Origin: Marinobacterium sp. LSUCC0821
GTDB taxonomy: Bacteria > Pseudomonadota > Gammaproteobacteria > Pseudomonadales > Balneatricaceae
DNA length: 64,000 nucleotides
Assembly (NCBI RefSeq): GCF_012848475.1
Contig: NZ_CP051666.1
Span: 1,701,501-1,765,500 of the forward strand
Direction of reading: 5' to 3'
A program made the position numbers and the translations under genes. Of the stretch, positions 28,615 through 36,894 are shown one piece after another (within the stretch, counting starts at the first letter, position 1; each line of letters starts with the position of its first letter). The notes under the pieces were generated by a model. That model made no database searches, was not told the DNA's origin, and worked only from the letters and a program-made list of their open reading frames with translations.

Positions 28615-28636
28615 AATTGGCGGTTTTCCGCCAATT
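28615..28636 (+). terminator. Hairpin after cydC
   Basis: AATTGGCGG and CCGCCAATT pair around TTTT, 1 nt past the cydC stop. There is no strong T-tract, so it may be a weak terminator or an mRNA-stabilising stem. Confidence 0.55.
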
Positions 28637-28743
28637 CACCCCAAAAAAGACGGGTCAAATACCGCCAAACCGCACACCAGCCTGGTTATATTTCGAACAG
28701 AGAAAAACCATAAGCTACTGATTTAAAGTGATTTTTAAAAACA

Positions 28744-28759
28744 TGGCACGATAACTGCT
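28744..28759 (+). promoter_or_regulatory. Sigma-54 (-24/-12) promoter of dctPQM
   Basis: TGGCACG-ATAA-CTGCT has GG and GC dinucleotides exactly 10 bp apart, with the consensus TGGCAC left half. It lies 62 bp before the dctP ATG. dct genes are classically sigma-54/DctD-dependent; no dctBD pair is in this window. Confidence 0.8.
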
Positions 28760-28821
28760 AAGTAAAAGGGCTTTTTAAAAAAGGTCGCCACGACCATAAA
28801 ACCAACTGGAGAGCATTAATA

Positions 28822-29811
28822 ATGAAAAAATTGACTCTAGGTCTTTCTGCACTAGCCCTATCTGTTTCAGCTGCAACTGCACAGGCTAACTGTGACGCAG
28901 GTGAAGTTGTTGCAAAACTTAGCCACGTAACTGGCGGTACTACACACCCTAAAGTTGTTGCTGCTAACAACTTCGCTGAGCGTGTAAACAAAGAGATGAA
29001 CGGTTACATGTGTGTTGAGGTTTACCCTAACTCAACTCTATTCGGTGACTCAAAAGAGCTTGAAGCTCTTCTACTAGGCGATGTTCAGATCCTAGCGCCT
29101 TCACTTTCTAAGTTCGGTTCATACACTCCAAAATACGGTGTATTCGACCTTCCATTCATCTTCAAAGACATGGATGCTGCAATCAACTTCACTAACTCTA
29201 AAGATGGCAAAAAGCTACTTAACGAGATGGAAGATGTTGGCTTCGTAGGTCTTGGCTACTGGATGTCTGGCATGAAGTACTTCTCTGCTAACAAAGCACT
29301 TCTAGAACCAACTGATGCTGCTGGCCTTAAGTTCCGCGTACAGTCTTCTGACGTTGCTAAAGCGATGATCGCTGCAATGGGCGGTACTCCACAGGCGATG
29401 GCTTTCTCTGAAGTATACGGCGGCCTACAGACTGGCGTTGTAGACGGTCAGGAGAACACTTGGTCGAACATCTACACTAAGAAGTTCTTCGAAGTTCAGG
29501 ATTCAACAACTGAAACTAGCCACCAGCTTCTTGCATACCTATTCATGACCTCTAAAGAGTTCTTGGACAGCATGCCAGCAGACAAACGCGCTCAGTTCCT
29601 GAAAATTGCTGACGAAGTGACTAACGAAGCTAACCTAGCAGTTAAAGCGGCTGAAAACACTAACCGTGAAAACATCCTAAAAGCTGGCGGTAAGATCAAT
29701 ACGCTAGACGCAGCAGCTCGTAAGAAGTGGGTTGATGCTATGAAACCAGTTTGGAAACAGTTCGAAGATCAGATCGGTGCTGATCTAATCGATTCTGCTG
29801 CAAACTCTTAA
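28822..29811 (+). CDS. dctP: TRAP transporter solute-binding protein, DctP family
   Basis: This periplasmic protein captures a C4-dicarboxylate-like organic acid and delivers it to the DctQM permease. The 329-residue product has a Sec signal peptide (residues 1-22, ...AATAQA). The mature domain includes the conserved arginine region GLKFRVQSSDVAKAM and AMAFSEVYGGLQTGVVDGQE, with the DctP-type NTW segment. Codon usage looks strongly biased, as in highly expressed genes. A 10-bp stem after the stop separates it from dctQ, which commonly allows excess binding protein. The exact ligand is not predictable. Confidence 0.93.
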   Translation: MKKLTLGLSALALSVSAATAQANCDAGEVVAKLSHVTGGTTHPKVVAANNFAERVNKEMNGYMCVEVYPNSTLFGDSKELEALLLGDVQILAPSLSKFGSYTPKYGVFDLPFIFKDMDAAINFTNSKDGKKLLNEMEDVGFVGLGYWMSGMKYFSANKALLEPTDAAGLKFRVQSSDVAKAMIAAMGGTPQAMAFSEVYGGLQTGVVDGQENTWSNIYTKKFFEVQDSTTETSHQLLAYLFMTSKEFLDSMPADKRAQFLKIADEVTNEANLAVKAAENTNRENILKAGGKINTLDAAARKKWVDAMKPVWKQFEDQIGADLIDSAANS

Positions 29812-29835
29812 TCAACTAACCTAATTAGTTGATCT

Positions 29836-29858
29836 GGGTGGGCTCACTGAGCCCACCC
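29836..29858 (+). terminator. Intercistronic attenuator hairpin between dctP and dctQ
   Basis: GGGTGGGCTC and GAGCCCACCC pair perfectly around ACT, followed by TCTTTCCTT. A partial terminator here would make dctP mRNA more abundant than dctQM mRNA. Confidence 0.7.
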
Positions 29859-29904
29859 TCTTTCCTTAACGGCTCGTTGAGCCCACCAAATTTGGAGTAC
29901 AGAC

Positions 29905-30579
29905 GTGGATTGGCCGCATCTTTACCTCTTGATCCTTATTCTTGTTATCTGGGGCTTGGAGAAACTCTTCCCTCGCTTTATGAACAAGCTTGAGGAGAAC
30001 TTCCTTGTCCTCATCATCGCATCCATCATGGCCGTCTCTTTTGGCCAGGTAATTGCGCGTTATGCGTTCAATACCGGATGGACTGGATCCCTCGAATTCA
30101 ACACCACAATGTTCTCTTGGTTGATTCTGATGGGCATGAGCTACGGCATCAAAAACGGCACACACCTCGGTGTTGATATCGTTCTTAATGCAGTACCTTC
30201 CAAGATCGGTAAAGCGCTATCCCTGTTTGGTGCTCTGGCCACGCTTGTGTACGCACTCCTCCTACTCGACTCTGCATGGCTTGCAGCGATGGGCGTTGAT
30301 GTGCGCGGCGGGGCTATCGAATACTGGGCAAAAATGTACAAGATCAACATTGGCGTCGAAGAGATGCGCTGGCCTGACTTCATCATGGAGTGGTTTGGCG
30401 TTAAAGAGCGCGTACAACGTTGGTTAGTACTGGTGATTCTGCCTATCAGTTTGGCACTGCTTGCATACCGCTCACTTCAAGCATTTGCAGCAATCCTTAC
30501 CGATAAACGCCATATGCTTATTGCTGGTCACGAGGCGCAAGACCTTGTCGAAGAGCATAAAGACGCACTTAAAGATTAA
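29905..30579 (+). CDS. dctQ: TRAP transporter small permease, DctQ family (long form)
   Basis: This is the small four-helix membrane subunit of the TRAP transporter. The 224-residue product is longer than the usual 160-190. The conserved core reads LEFNTTMFSWLILMGMSYG followed by KNGTHLGVDI. An insertion of about 40 residues after the third helix (with WPDFIMEWFGVKERVQRW) accounts for the extra length. It starts with GTG, with GGAG 8 nt upstream, and dctM begins 12 nt after its stop. Confidence 0.9.
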   Translation: MDWPHLYLLILILVIWGLEKLFPRFMNKLEENFLVLIIASIMAVSFGQVIARYAFNTGWTGSLEFNTTMFSWLILMGMSYGIKNGTHLGVDIVLNAVPSKIGKALSLFGALATLVYALLLLDSAWLAAMGVDVRGGAIEYWAKMYKINIGVEEMRWPDFIMEWFGVKERVQRWLVLVILPISLALLAYRSLQAFAAILTDKRHMLIAGHEAQDLVEEHKDALKD

Positions 30580-30591
30580 GAGGCCTATCAA

Positions 30592-32211
30592 ATGGAAGCT
30601 TTGATTCTGTTTTTCATGGTACTAGGCCTACTCTTTGTGGGTCTACCAGTCGGCGTTGCCTTGGGTCTATCGTCGATTCTATTTATTACGTTCTTCTCGA
30701 ACGACTCGCTATCATCAATCGCGATTTCGCTGTTTGGTGCGGGTAACCACTACACCCTACTGGCGATTCCGTTCTTCATCATCGCATCTGCGTTTATGTC
30801 GACCGGTGGTGTAGCGAAACGTTTGATTAACTTTGCTATCGCCTCTGTAGGCCACTTCCGTGGTGGTCTTGCGATGGCGTCTGTATTGGCATGTATGATG
30901 TTCGCAGCGCTGTCTGGTTCATCGCCTGCTACCGTTGTTGCGATCGGTACCATTGCTATCGCAGGTATGCGCCAAGTGGGTTACTCAAAAGAGTTTGCGT
31001 CAGGCATTATCGCGAACGCGGGTACTCTAGGCATTCTTATTCCACCATCAATCGTAATGGTGGTTTACGCAGCTTCAACTGATGTCTCAGTTGGCCGCAT
31101 GTTCCTTGCGGGTGTTATTCCTGGCCTAGTTGCCGGTCTAATGCTGATGCTGGCGATTTATGTGGTTGCTCGTATTAAAAACCTTCCATCTGAAGAGTGG
31201 AAAGGATTCGGGGCTATCGTTCGTGGCGGTAAAGAAGCTGGCTGGGGTCTATTCCTAATCGTTATCATCATGGGGGGTATCTACGGTGGTGCATTCACGC
31301 CAACTGAAGCCGCCGTTGTTGCTGCTGTCTACTCAATTATTGTTGCACTGTTCGTCTACCGCGACATGGGGCCACTAAAAGGTATTCCATGGGTTACAGA
31401 GAGTGATTCAGCGCACGCTAAAGTGGGTTTCAACGGCAGTGTTTACGGCGTATCCATCTTTATGGTGTTTATGATTCTGTCGTTCTTTGCCACATCAGAT
31501 CCTGAAAACACATCAACTGCTGGCGATCGTGCGATTTGGGGCTTAGCACTTAGTGCTGTTGTCACCATCTTCTACATCATCAAGCGCAGTGGACACCTAA
31601 GCGAATCTTTCGCGCAGTGTTTTGTCGCTGGCCTTGCGATATGGAAACGCAACTTCGTACTACTCGTTAAGGGCTTCTTCCCTGCGCTGTTTGGTGAAGA
31701 GACGCGTAAAACAATGCTAGAGGGAACTAAGACAACCGTGATGCTGATGTTCATCATCGCAAACGCCCTACTCTTTGCGCATACGCTATCTGCAGAACGT
31801 ATTCCACAGATGGTCACAGAGTGGATGTTAGACGTTGGCTTTACTTGGTGGTCGTTCCTGATCGCAGTCAACATTCTGCTATTGATTGGTGGTCAGTTCA
31901 TGGAGCCATCGGGTCTTCTTGTAATCGTAGCACCAGTCGTATTCCCAATCGCGATGGAGCTTGGAATAGACCCTATTCACCTAGGTATCATCATGGTTGT
32001 GAACATGGAGATCGGTATGATTACCCCTCCAATCGGTTTGAACCTGTTTGTAACTTCCGGCATAACCGGCATGAGTTTATCAAACGTAGTAAAAGCAGCT
32101 GCGCCATTTGTTGCGGTTCTGTTTGTCTTCCTAATTCTAGTGACTTACATACCTGCACTATCAACTTGGCTGCCATACAGCATCATGGGACCAGAGATTA
32201 TTACCAAGTAA
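30592..32211 (+). CDS. dctM: TRAP transporter large permease, DctM family (long form)
   Basis: This large sodium-coupled membrane subunit moves the substrate. The product is 539 residues, about 110 more than a typical 425-residue DctM. The N-terminal LLFVGLPVGVALGLSS, the middle SGSSPATVVAIGTIAIAGM and LGILIPPSIVMVVYAAST are classic. A central insertion (about 245-370) carries extra helices, as in the extended DctM subtype. The gene ends before a strong bidirectional terminator shared with the convergent membrane-protein gene. Confidence 0.93.
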   Translation: MEALILFFMVLGLLFVGLPVGVALGLSSILFITFFSNDSLSSIAISLFGAGNHYTLLAIPFFIIASAFMSTGGVAKRLINFAIASVGHFRGGLAMASVLACMMFAALSGSSPATVVAIGTIAIAGMRQVGYSKEFASGIIANAGTLGILIPPSIVMVVYAASTDVSVGRMFLAGVIPGLVAGLMLMLAIYVVARIKNLPSEEWKGFGAIVRGGKEAGWGLFLIVIIMGGIYGGAFTPTEAAVVAAVYSIIVALFVYRDMGPLKGIPWVTESDSAHAKVGFNGSVYGVSIFMVFMILSFFATSDPENTSTAGDRAIWGLALSAVVTIFYIIKRSGHLSESFAQCFVAGLAIWKRNFVLLVKGFFPALFGEETRKTMLEGTKTTVMLMFIIANALLFAHTLSAERIPQMVTEWMLDVGFTWWSFLIAVNILLLIGGQFMEPSGLLVIVAPVVFPIAMELGIDPIHLGIIMVVNMEIGMITPPIGLNLFVTSGITGMSLSNVVKAAAPFVAVLFVFLILVTYIPALSTWLPYSIMGPEIITK

Positions 32212-32229
32212 TCAGGTACCGACAAAAAA

Positions 32230-32261
32230 GGCTCCGCCTCGAAAGAGACGGAGCCTTTTTT
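32230..32261. terminator. Bidirectional terminator between dctM and the convergent membrane gene
   Basis: GGCTCCG and CGGAGCC close an extended stem with an inner CTC/GAG pairing and GAAA loop. It is flanked by A6 on the left and T6 on the right, so it works on both strands. Confidence 0.88.
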
Positions 32262-32275
32262 ATATCTCTAAATTT

Positions 32276-33484
32276 TTAAACTGAAGGCTCCAGTACCAAC
32301 TCGCGGTGTGTTAGCAGGTTACGGGTCAAACGGTAGAGTGCATAGACTGTAACCGTCTGCACCACAAAGAATAGCGAGATACCGATCCAGTAGATGACAC
32401 CAAACTTAGCCACGATGCCTGTCGATACAAAGCCGATGTGCCACCAAAACATATTGAGCACAAAGAACGCTACACCAGGGCACACCAGACCGAAAGCAAC
32501 TGGGCTGCGCTCATCACCGTGCAGGTAGTTATCTAGGTAGCCGTTCAGTTTCATGACACGGTAACCTACCGAAAGCACGACTGCCTGTAACATCACCATC
32601 AACGTCAGCATCTGGAAGTTATCTGCAGGATTCATCTTGGTATTAAACAGATGTGCCAACCCATGCTCCATTCGAATCCACTCTATACCCAATAGCGTGA
32701 TAATCGGCACAAGCATCCACAAACTTGGTGTCGCCTGCTCCTGCAGACCGTGTTTCATCATTGCAGTGATGCCTGAAACCAACACGAATAGAACAACCAA
32801 AACAGCAGCCACTAAGAAGAGGTAAGAGAGCACCGATGCCGTAGCGATCACGGCTGGGATATGTGACATCGCAGCCGGTGCTGCAAAGCCTACCGAGATC
32901 ATCGAGAAGGTGAACGCGGCCATCAATGGTGATAGGTGATTGTGCTCTTCTGAGCGGTAGCCACCTTGAGTCAGCATACGTCCAAGGTAACGACCGTACA
33001 TTTTCAGCGCAAAGTAGCCAATCACGACAAAGGCAGCGATCGCACCTGGGAACATCCATTCAACAACACTCCAAAGTCCCGGTACAAATAGTGCACCAAA
33101 GATAAACATCACGTTCACGGTCATAGCAAGTGTAAGAGGAATCGCCAACATCTGAACTTCAGCAGGTGAATTCACCAGCTTATTAAAGGCCTCTGTACCC
33201 TTATGAGCGTTGTACTCTTTGATGTTCCAAACCAACAGCGCTATATGCAACAGACCTAAAGCCAAAATTGCAGCGACAGACAAGAGAACAATCACCTGCA
33301 TAACTGGGGATGTAGTATCTGCCATCAATGCCTGAGTCCAGTGAGCAAAGGTTGGCATAGGTGTATCTTGGTGAGGCACCATCCAAAATAGGTACATAAA
33401 GAATGAGATTGAGAGTCCACCAGCACCAAGGGATGCAAGCCAGTAACTTGGGTGCCAGGGTTGAGAAGTATCGCGATTAAACAT
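32276..33484 (-). CDS. Polytopic membrane protein, possibly TsoY-like
   Basis: This is a 402-residue inner-membrane protein with about ten transmembrane helices and no domain I can name with certainty. Visible points are an N-terminal WHPSYWLASLGAGGLSISFF segment, several conserved-looking histidines (GIEWIRMEHGLAHL, FWWHIGFVSTG) and a single intramembrane cysteine motif LVCPGVAFF. Layout and the VCPG motif recall the TsoY family of (seleno)proteins, in which this site may be Sec or Cys; that is a tentative recollection, not a match. ATG at 33484 with AGAGGT upstream is preferred over a GTG at 33493. It is divergent from the bd-like/FCSD operon, and two ATTAG-N6-CTAAT palindromes lie 45-94 nt upstream of its ATG. 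Confidence 0.8.
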   Translation of the reverse strand: MFNRDTSQPWHPSYWLASLGAGGLSISFFMYLFWMVPHQDTPMPTFAHWTQALMADTTSPVMQVIVLLSVAAILALGLLHIALLVWNIKEYNAHKGTEAFNKLVNSPAEVQMLAIPLTLAMTVNVMFIFGALFVPGLWSVVEWMFPGAIAAFVVIGYFALKMYGRYLGRMLTQGGYRSEEHNHLSPLMAAFTFSMISVGFAAPAAMSHIPAVIATASVLSYLFLVAAVLVVLFVLVSGITAMMKHGLQEQATPSLWMLVPIITLLGIEWIRMEHGLAHLFNTKMNPADNFQMLTLMVMLQAVVLSVGYRVMKLNGYLDNYLHGDERSPVAFGLVCPGVAFFVLNMFWWHIGFVSTGIVAKFGVIYWIGISLFFVVQTVTVYALYRLTRNLLTHRELVLEPSV

Positions 33485-33528
33485 CTTGTTCACCTCTGAG
33501 GTTTCGTCTGATTCGTATCAGACATTAA

Positions 33529-33544
33529 ATTAGATTCCACTAAT
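33529..33544. promoter_or_regulatory. ATTAG-N6-CTAAT operator, copy 1
   Basis: This palindrome (spacer ATTCCA) lies 45 nt upstream of the minus-strand ATG at 33484. The same motif recurs at 33563 and 47073. Confidence 0.6.
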
Positions 33545-33562
33545 ATATTGGCAAGCCCTTAT

Positions 33563-33578
33563 ATTAGAAACTACTAAT
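33563..33578. promoter_or_regulatory. ATTAG-N6-CTAAT operator, copy 2
   Basis: The spacer is AAACTA. Its centre is 34 bp from copy 1. Flanks CTTAT on the left and an AATAA-type right side match the copy at 47073 closely. Confidence 0.6.
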
Positions 33579-33599
33579 TTAATAAATCTTTTGAGCTGT

Positions 33600-33613
33600 T
33601 TGATAAATCTCAA
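33600..33613 (+). promoter_or_regulatory. FNR-like site upstream of the candidate small RNA
   Basis: TTGAT-AAAT-CTCAA matches TTGAT-N4-ATCAA except for one base. A GATAAT hexamer follows at 33627-33632. The site would sit roughly 40 bp upstream of a start near 33640-33648, the class II position for FNR activation. Confidence 0.5.
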
Positions 33614-33639
33614 TGCAGTACGACTCGATAATTCAGATA

Positions 33640-33711
33640 CTTCTCTCACCCTAATATGGTTATTTAACCATTGCTTCTTGTGGGGGCCTGCAGTGCCCCC
33701 CTTTTTTTTTG
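33640..33711 (+). ncRNA. Candidate FNR-activated small RNA
   Basis: A promoter-like stretch is followed by a roughly 70-nt segment with no ORF. It has hairpin 1 at 33656-33671 (ATGGTT/AACCAT, loop ATTT), a short single-stranded stretch, then a terminator hairpin at 33682-33700 and nine T. The segment ends about 240 bp before the next gene, so it is not simply a leader of that gene unless it works as an attenuator. The 5' end is a guess from the -10-like hexamer. The layout resembles known FNR-activated sRNAs such as FnrS in design only; no sequence homology is claimed. Confidence 0.5.
33682..33710 (+). terminator. Strong intrinsic terminator inside a divergent intergenic region
   Basis: GGGGGC and GCCCCC pair around CTGCAGT and are followed by C and nine T. 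No coding gene precedes it on this strand, so it must end a non-coding transcript or attenuate the downstream operon. Confidence 0.88.
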
Positions 33712-33823
33712 CCTCAACATCCCCACATCTTAATTTTAGCCAAGCAGTTCAACCGTCGCTTTTCATTTTGCCAAAATTTCTAATTGCGATTTTTCAATCT
33801 GCTAAGGCCCTTTCTCTAACATC

Positions 33824-33837
33824 TTGAGAAAACTCAA
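33824..33837. promoter_or_regulatory. TTGAG-N4-CTCAA palindrome upstream of the bd-like/FCSD operon
   Basis: This perfect 5-4-5 palindrome has the architecture of CRP/FNR-family operators, 112 bp upstream of the operon's first ATG. A CRP/FNR-type gene lies at the operon's end (38897). The rest of the 33711-33948 stretch shows nothing else that I recognise. Confidence 0.5.
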
Positions 33838-33948
33838 TGCTTCCTGACTGCACAAAAAACGATACTGGTTTGGATTGGCGGTCGGCTGGCGATCGTCGCA
33901 TGAAACAGAAGCTCTAAGCTTCGCTATTCGTCTTCAAAGGAGTTTTCT

Positions 33949-35346
33949 ATGGAGATGTTGGGACTCTATCCAATCTGGTTCGAACCGACCCTGGGTTCAG
34001 GCTGGATTATTGGGATAATCGCAACCATTCACGTTCTGTTTTCGCACACATCAGTTGGTGCGGCACTTGTATTTGCCTACCTCGCTGTTGTTGCTTACCG
34101 CAAGAACCGTCCTGAACTACTAGAATATATCCGTCGTTACGGCTTGTTCCTTCTAGTGTTCTCATATGTCTTAGGCTCAATTACCGGCCCAGGCATCTGG
34201 TTCTCAACCACTGTTGGAAGCCCACGTGGTATTTCGGCACTTATTCATAGTTTCGTATGGAAGTGGGCAACAGAATGGGTGTTCTTCGTAATAGAGGTCA
34301 TCGGCGTCTACATGATCGTCTATCTAGTTAATAAGGTAGATCAGAAGACTCATCTTCGTATCAGCATTATCTTTGCCCTTGCCTCATACACCACTATGCT
34401 GATCATCATCGGCATTCTGTCGTTCATGCTCGTTCCGGGCAAAGAGGCTTGGTATGTCGAAGGTGGCTACCTCAATGGTTTCTATGGTGCCAACACCTTT
34501 GCGCAATTAGCGATGCGTACAGCCTTCATGTTCACAATGACAGCTGTAGTAGGTGGTATTGTCGCCTCATCGATTAAAGATATGGCATTCCGCAAAGAGA
34601 TGGTTCGTCGCTTAGCGTTACTAGGCCTAGTATCAACTGCGGCCGGGGTAGGTCTGTTTAAATGGTACCTCAGCACAATTCCAGCAACTGCTGAGTTAGT
34701 GATGGAAAATCGTCTACCTGAGTACTTCACTCCAGCTTTGATCGCGGTGATGGGCGGTATCTTCGCCTACTTCTTGGCCACACTACTTGCGCCTAAATTC
34801 CTGAAGCCTGCTATCGCCGGCGTGATGACTGTAGTTATCTTAGTGTTTGGTCTGTGGCCAGAAGAGGTTGCTCGCGAGTCGATTCGTAAGCCATACGTTG
34901 CAGGCGGCTACATCTACTCAAACCAGGTGGTAGCTCGCGATGTGCCAGGCTTAGGCATTAAAAGTGAAGTACCTAATATTGAAGAGCATGGTTTCTTGAA
35001 CTCACTGATCTTCCTTCCAGAAAATCTCCGCACAGTGACTGCTGAAAACAAAACAGAGGTAGGTAAAGCACTTGCTCTGAATACCTGTTCGAACTGTCAC
35101 TCACTGACTGAAACCGGTATTCGTCCTATCACTAACTACTTTGGTGAGAATGTTTCTGAATCTGAAATCGCACAGTACCTGCGTGCTGCCCTTTCTAGTG
35201 GCACAACCTTGTACATGCCAGAGATTCCACTCAAGCAGGATGAAGCAACTGCCCTGGCAGCATTCATTCGTCAGTTAAAAGATCAATCAAACGCTGTCGC
35301 AGCCAAGGAGTCTACTCCTGTTACTGTCGCACAGAGTTCTAATTAA
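33949..35346 (+). CDS. CydA-like membrane protein with C-terminal cytochrome c domain
   Basis: This is a 465-residue protein. Residues 1-300 form about eight to nine transmembrane helices with the look of bd-oxidase subunit I: histidines in IATIHVLFSHTSVGAALVF, an aromatic WFSTTVGSPRG loop, and paired glutamates in KWATEWVFFVIEVIGVYM. The last 100 residues are periplasmic and hold one heme c motif, CSNCH at about 380-384, with LYMPEIPL supplying a possible methionine ligand. No long quinol loop is present. The layout resembles the cytochrome-c-fused (OR-C-like) branch of the bd superfamily, so it might donate to or accept from c-type hemes rather than quinol. AAAGGAG precedes the ATG. It is the first gene of a five-gene operon with FCSD. 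Function inferred. Confidence 0.75.
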   Translation: MEMLGLYPIWFEPTLGSGWIIGIIATIHVLFSHTSVGAALVFAYLAVVAYRKNRPELLEYIRRYGLFLLVFSYVLGSITGPGIWFSTTVGSPRGISALIHSFVWKWATEWVFFVIEVIGVYMIVYLVNKVDQKTHLRISIIFALASYTTMLIIIGILSFMLVPGKEAWYVEGGYLNGFYGANTFAQLAMRTAFMFTMTAVVGGIVASSIKDMAFRKEMVRRLALLGLVSTAAGVGLFKWYLSTIPATAELVMENRLPEYFTPALIAVMGGIFAYFLATLLAPKFLKPAIAGVMTVVILVFGLWPEEVARESIRKPYVAGGYIYSNQVVARDVPGLGIKSEVPNIEEHGFLNSLIFLPENLRTVTAENKTEVGKALALNTCSNCHSLTETGIRPITNYFGENVSESEIAQYLRAALSSGTTLYMPEIPLKQDEATALAAFIRQLKDQSNAVAAKESTPVTVAQSSN

Positions 35347-35357
35347 GGAGAGGCGAG

Positions 35358-36581
35358 ATGGATGCTCAAGCTTTATACGCACTCCGTGATGTAGCAGGCG
35401 TACCTTCGCACCCAGTTCTATTCTTGGTGTTAGGTGTACTTACCTTTGCTATGCACATGTTCGCTGTTCACGTCATGCTTGGCGGTGCGGCACTTACAAT
35501 CAAAGGCGCTCTAAGCTCAGATGCTAACTGGCGCCGTCTAGCTAATACCATGCTATCAACCGCTAAGGTTGCAGTTTCTGTTGCTGTAGTCATTGGTGTG
35601 GCGCCACTTCTATTCGTACAGGTTATCTACGATCCGTTTTGGTACACATCAAACGTGTTATCAGCTTGGTGGGTCATTGGATTTATCCTAATCCTCTGTG
35701 TCGCTTACCTTCTGGTTTACGTTTTCTACGGTAAAAACCACGATTTCACGACAGCTAAAACTCGCTGCCCTGGCAGCATGATTCTTTCGCTAGCACTATT
35801 CCTAGTGGTTGGTTTGATCATGCACACGCTGACAAACCAGATGCTTTCACCTAATGAGTGGATGACTTGGTATGCACCAAACGGTCAGATTGACGCGAGC
35901 GGTACTCAGCTGCACTCAATTAACTGGGCTCGCTTTGCATTCATGATTGTTCTTGCTGCGCCTGTGACAGGTGCATGGCTATACGGCTACCGTCACTACA
36001 TCAGCGTTCGTGATGATAGCGATAAGGAGTACCTAGACTTTGTAGCAAACTTGGCTAACAAGATGCTTAACATCGGTGGTCTGGTTGCTATCTTACTGGG
36101 TGCCGTATGGATGACTACCCTACCTGAAAATCAAGCTGCGTTTGCCACTAACCCACTGGTTTACCTAACAGCCCTAGTTCTTGTTTTGCTAACACTTGTG
36201 CCACAAATCTTAGGCACAAAAGTAAACAAAGGTTATGCAGCCTACTGGCTAGTAGCATTTGCGTTCGTAGCTATCGCAGTTGTGGCGGTGGACCGTGAAG
36301 TGATTCGCTGGGTAGCGCTGGTGATTGAATCTGGCTACAACCCAATGGACTACCCAATCAATATGGATTGGTACAGCACCATTCTATTCTTCATCACCTT
36401 CGCAGTTGTTGGCGGGATGGCGATTGGCTACCTACTCACAGTGGCATGGCAAGCGGGCCAGACTTCTGGCACCTACACACCATCAGCAGCCATCTCTCGC
36501 CTAGGTGATTGGACTATATACATCATTATTATCTGGATCATCCACTACTTCGCAGTGGGATTCTGGGTTTGGGCACAGTAA
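35358..36581 (+). CDS. Second CydA-like polytopic membrane subunit
   Basis: This is a 407-residue inner-membrane protein with about nine to ten helices. Its N-terminal FAMHMFAVHVMLGGAALTIKG resembles the histidine-bearing helix of the preceding protein (IHVLFSHTSVGAAL), so the two look like diverged paralogues or partner subunits. Further histidines sit in GLIMHTLTNQM and in the last helix (WIIHYFAVGFWVWAQ). No heme c motif, quinol loop or CydB motif is visible. It starts 12 nt after the previous stop with AAGGAG upstream and is followed after 10 nt by a cytochrome gene. Probably the membrane partner of a bd-like complex. Confidence 0.7.
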   Translation: MDAQALYALRDVAGVPSHPVLFLVLGVLTFAMHMFAVHVMLGGAALTIKGALSSDANWRRLANTMLSTAKVAVSVAVVIGVAPLLFVQVIYDPFWYTSNVLSAWWVIGFILILCVAYLLVYVFYGKNHDFTTAKTRCPGSMILSLALFLVVGLIMHTLTNQMLSPNEWMTWYAPNGQIDASGTQLHSINWARFAFMIVLAAPVTGAWLYGYRHYISVRDDSDKEYLDFVANLANKMLNIGGLVAILLGAVWMTTLPENQAAFATNPLVYLTALVLVLLTLVPQILGTKVNKGYAAYWLVAFAFVAIAVVAVDREVIRWVALVIESGYNPMDYPINMDWYSTILFFITFAVVGGMAIGYLLTVAWQAGQTSGTYTPSAAISRLGDWTIYIIIIWIIHYFAVGFWVWAQ

Positions 36582-36591
36582 GGAGATGACG

Positions 36592-36894
36592 ATGAAAACA
36601 GTAATCACTCTAGCTGTTGCGCTACTCGCAACCACAGCACAAGCGGATGAGCGTGCTGAGATCATGGCTAATCCATGCGCTGTCTGTCATGGCACAAATG
36701 GTCAAGTCCAAAACTCAGCATTTATGCCACTGGCTGGTATGAAAGCAGATATTTTTATCAAAACCATGTTGGACTTCCGCACTGGTGAACGTGATTCAAC
36801 CTTAATGCGTGGTCTAGCACTTGCGTACAGTGATGACGAGATCGCTGCGATGGGCAAATACTTTGAATCACTTGAAGTTGGAGGTGAAAAATGA
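36592..36894 (+). CDS. Small periplasmic monoheme cytochrome c
   Basis: This is a 100-residue precursor with a signal peptide (residues 1-18, ...ATTAQA) and one heme motif, NPCAVCHG. The distal region has FMPLAGMKADIF and a C-terminal helix. It resembles the small cytochrome subunit of flavocytochrome c, and the flavoprotein gene follows at once, overlapping by 4 nt. The start at 36592 has AGGAG at 6-nt spacing; an in-frame ATG at 36586 overlaps the ribosome site and is less likely. Confidence 0.85.
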   Translation: MKTVITLAVALLATTAQADERAEIMANPCAVCHGTNGQVQNSAFMPLAGMKADIFIKTMLDFRTGERDSTLMRGLALAYSDDEIAAMGKYFESLEVGGEK

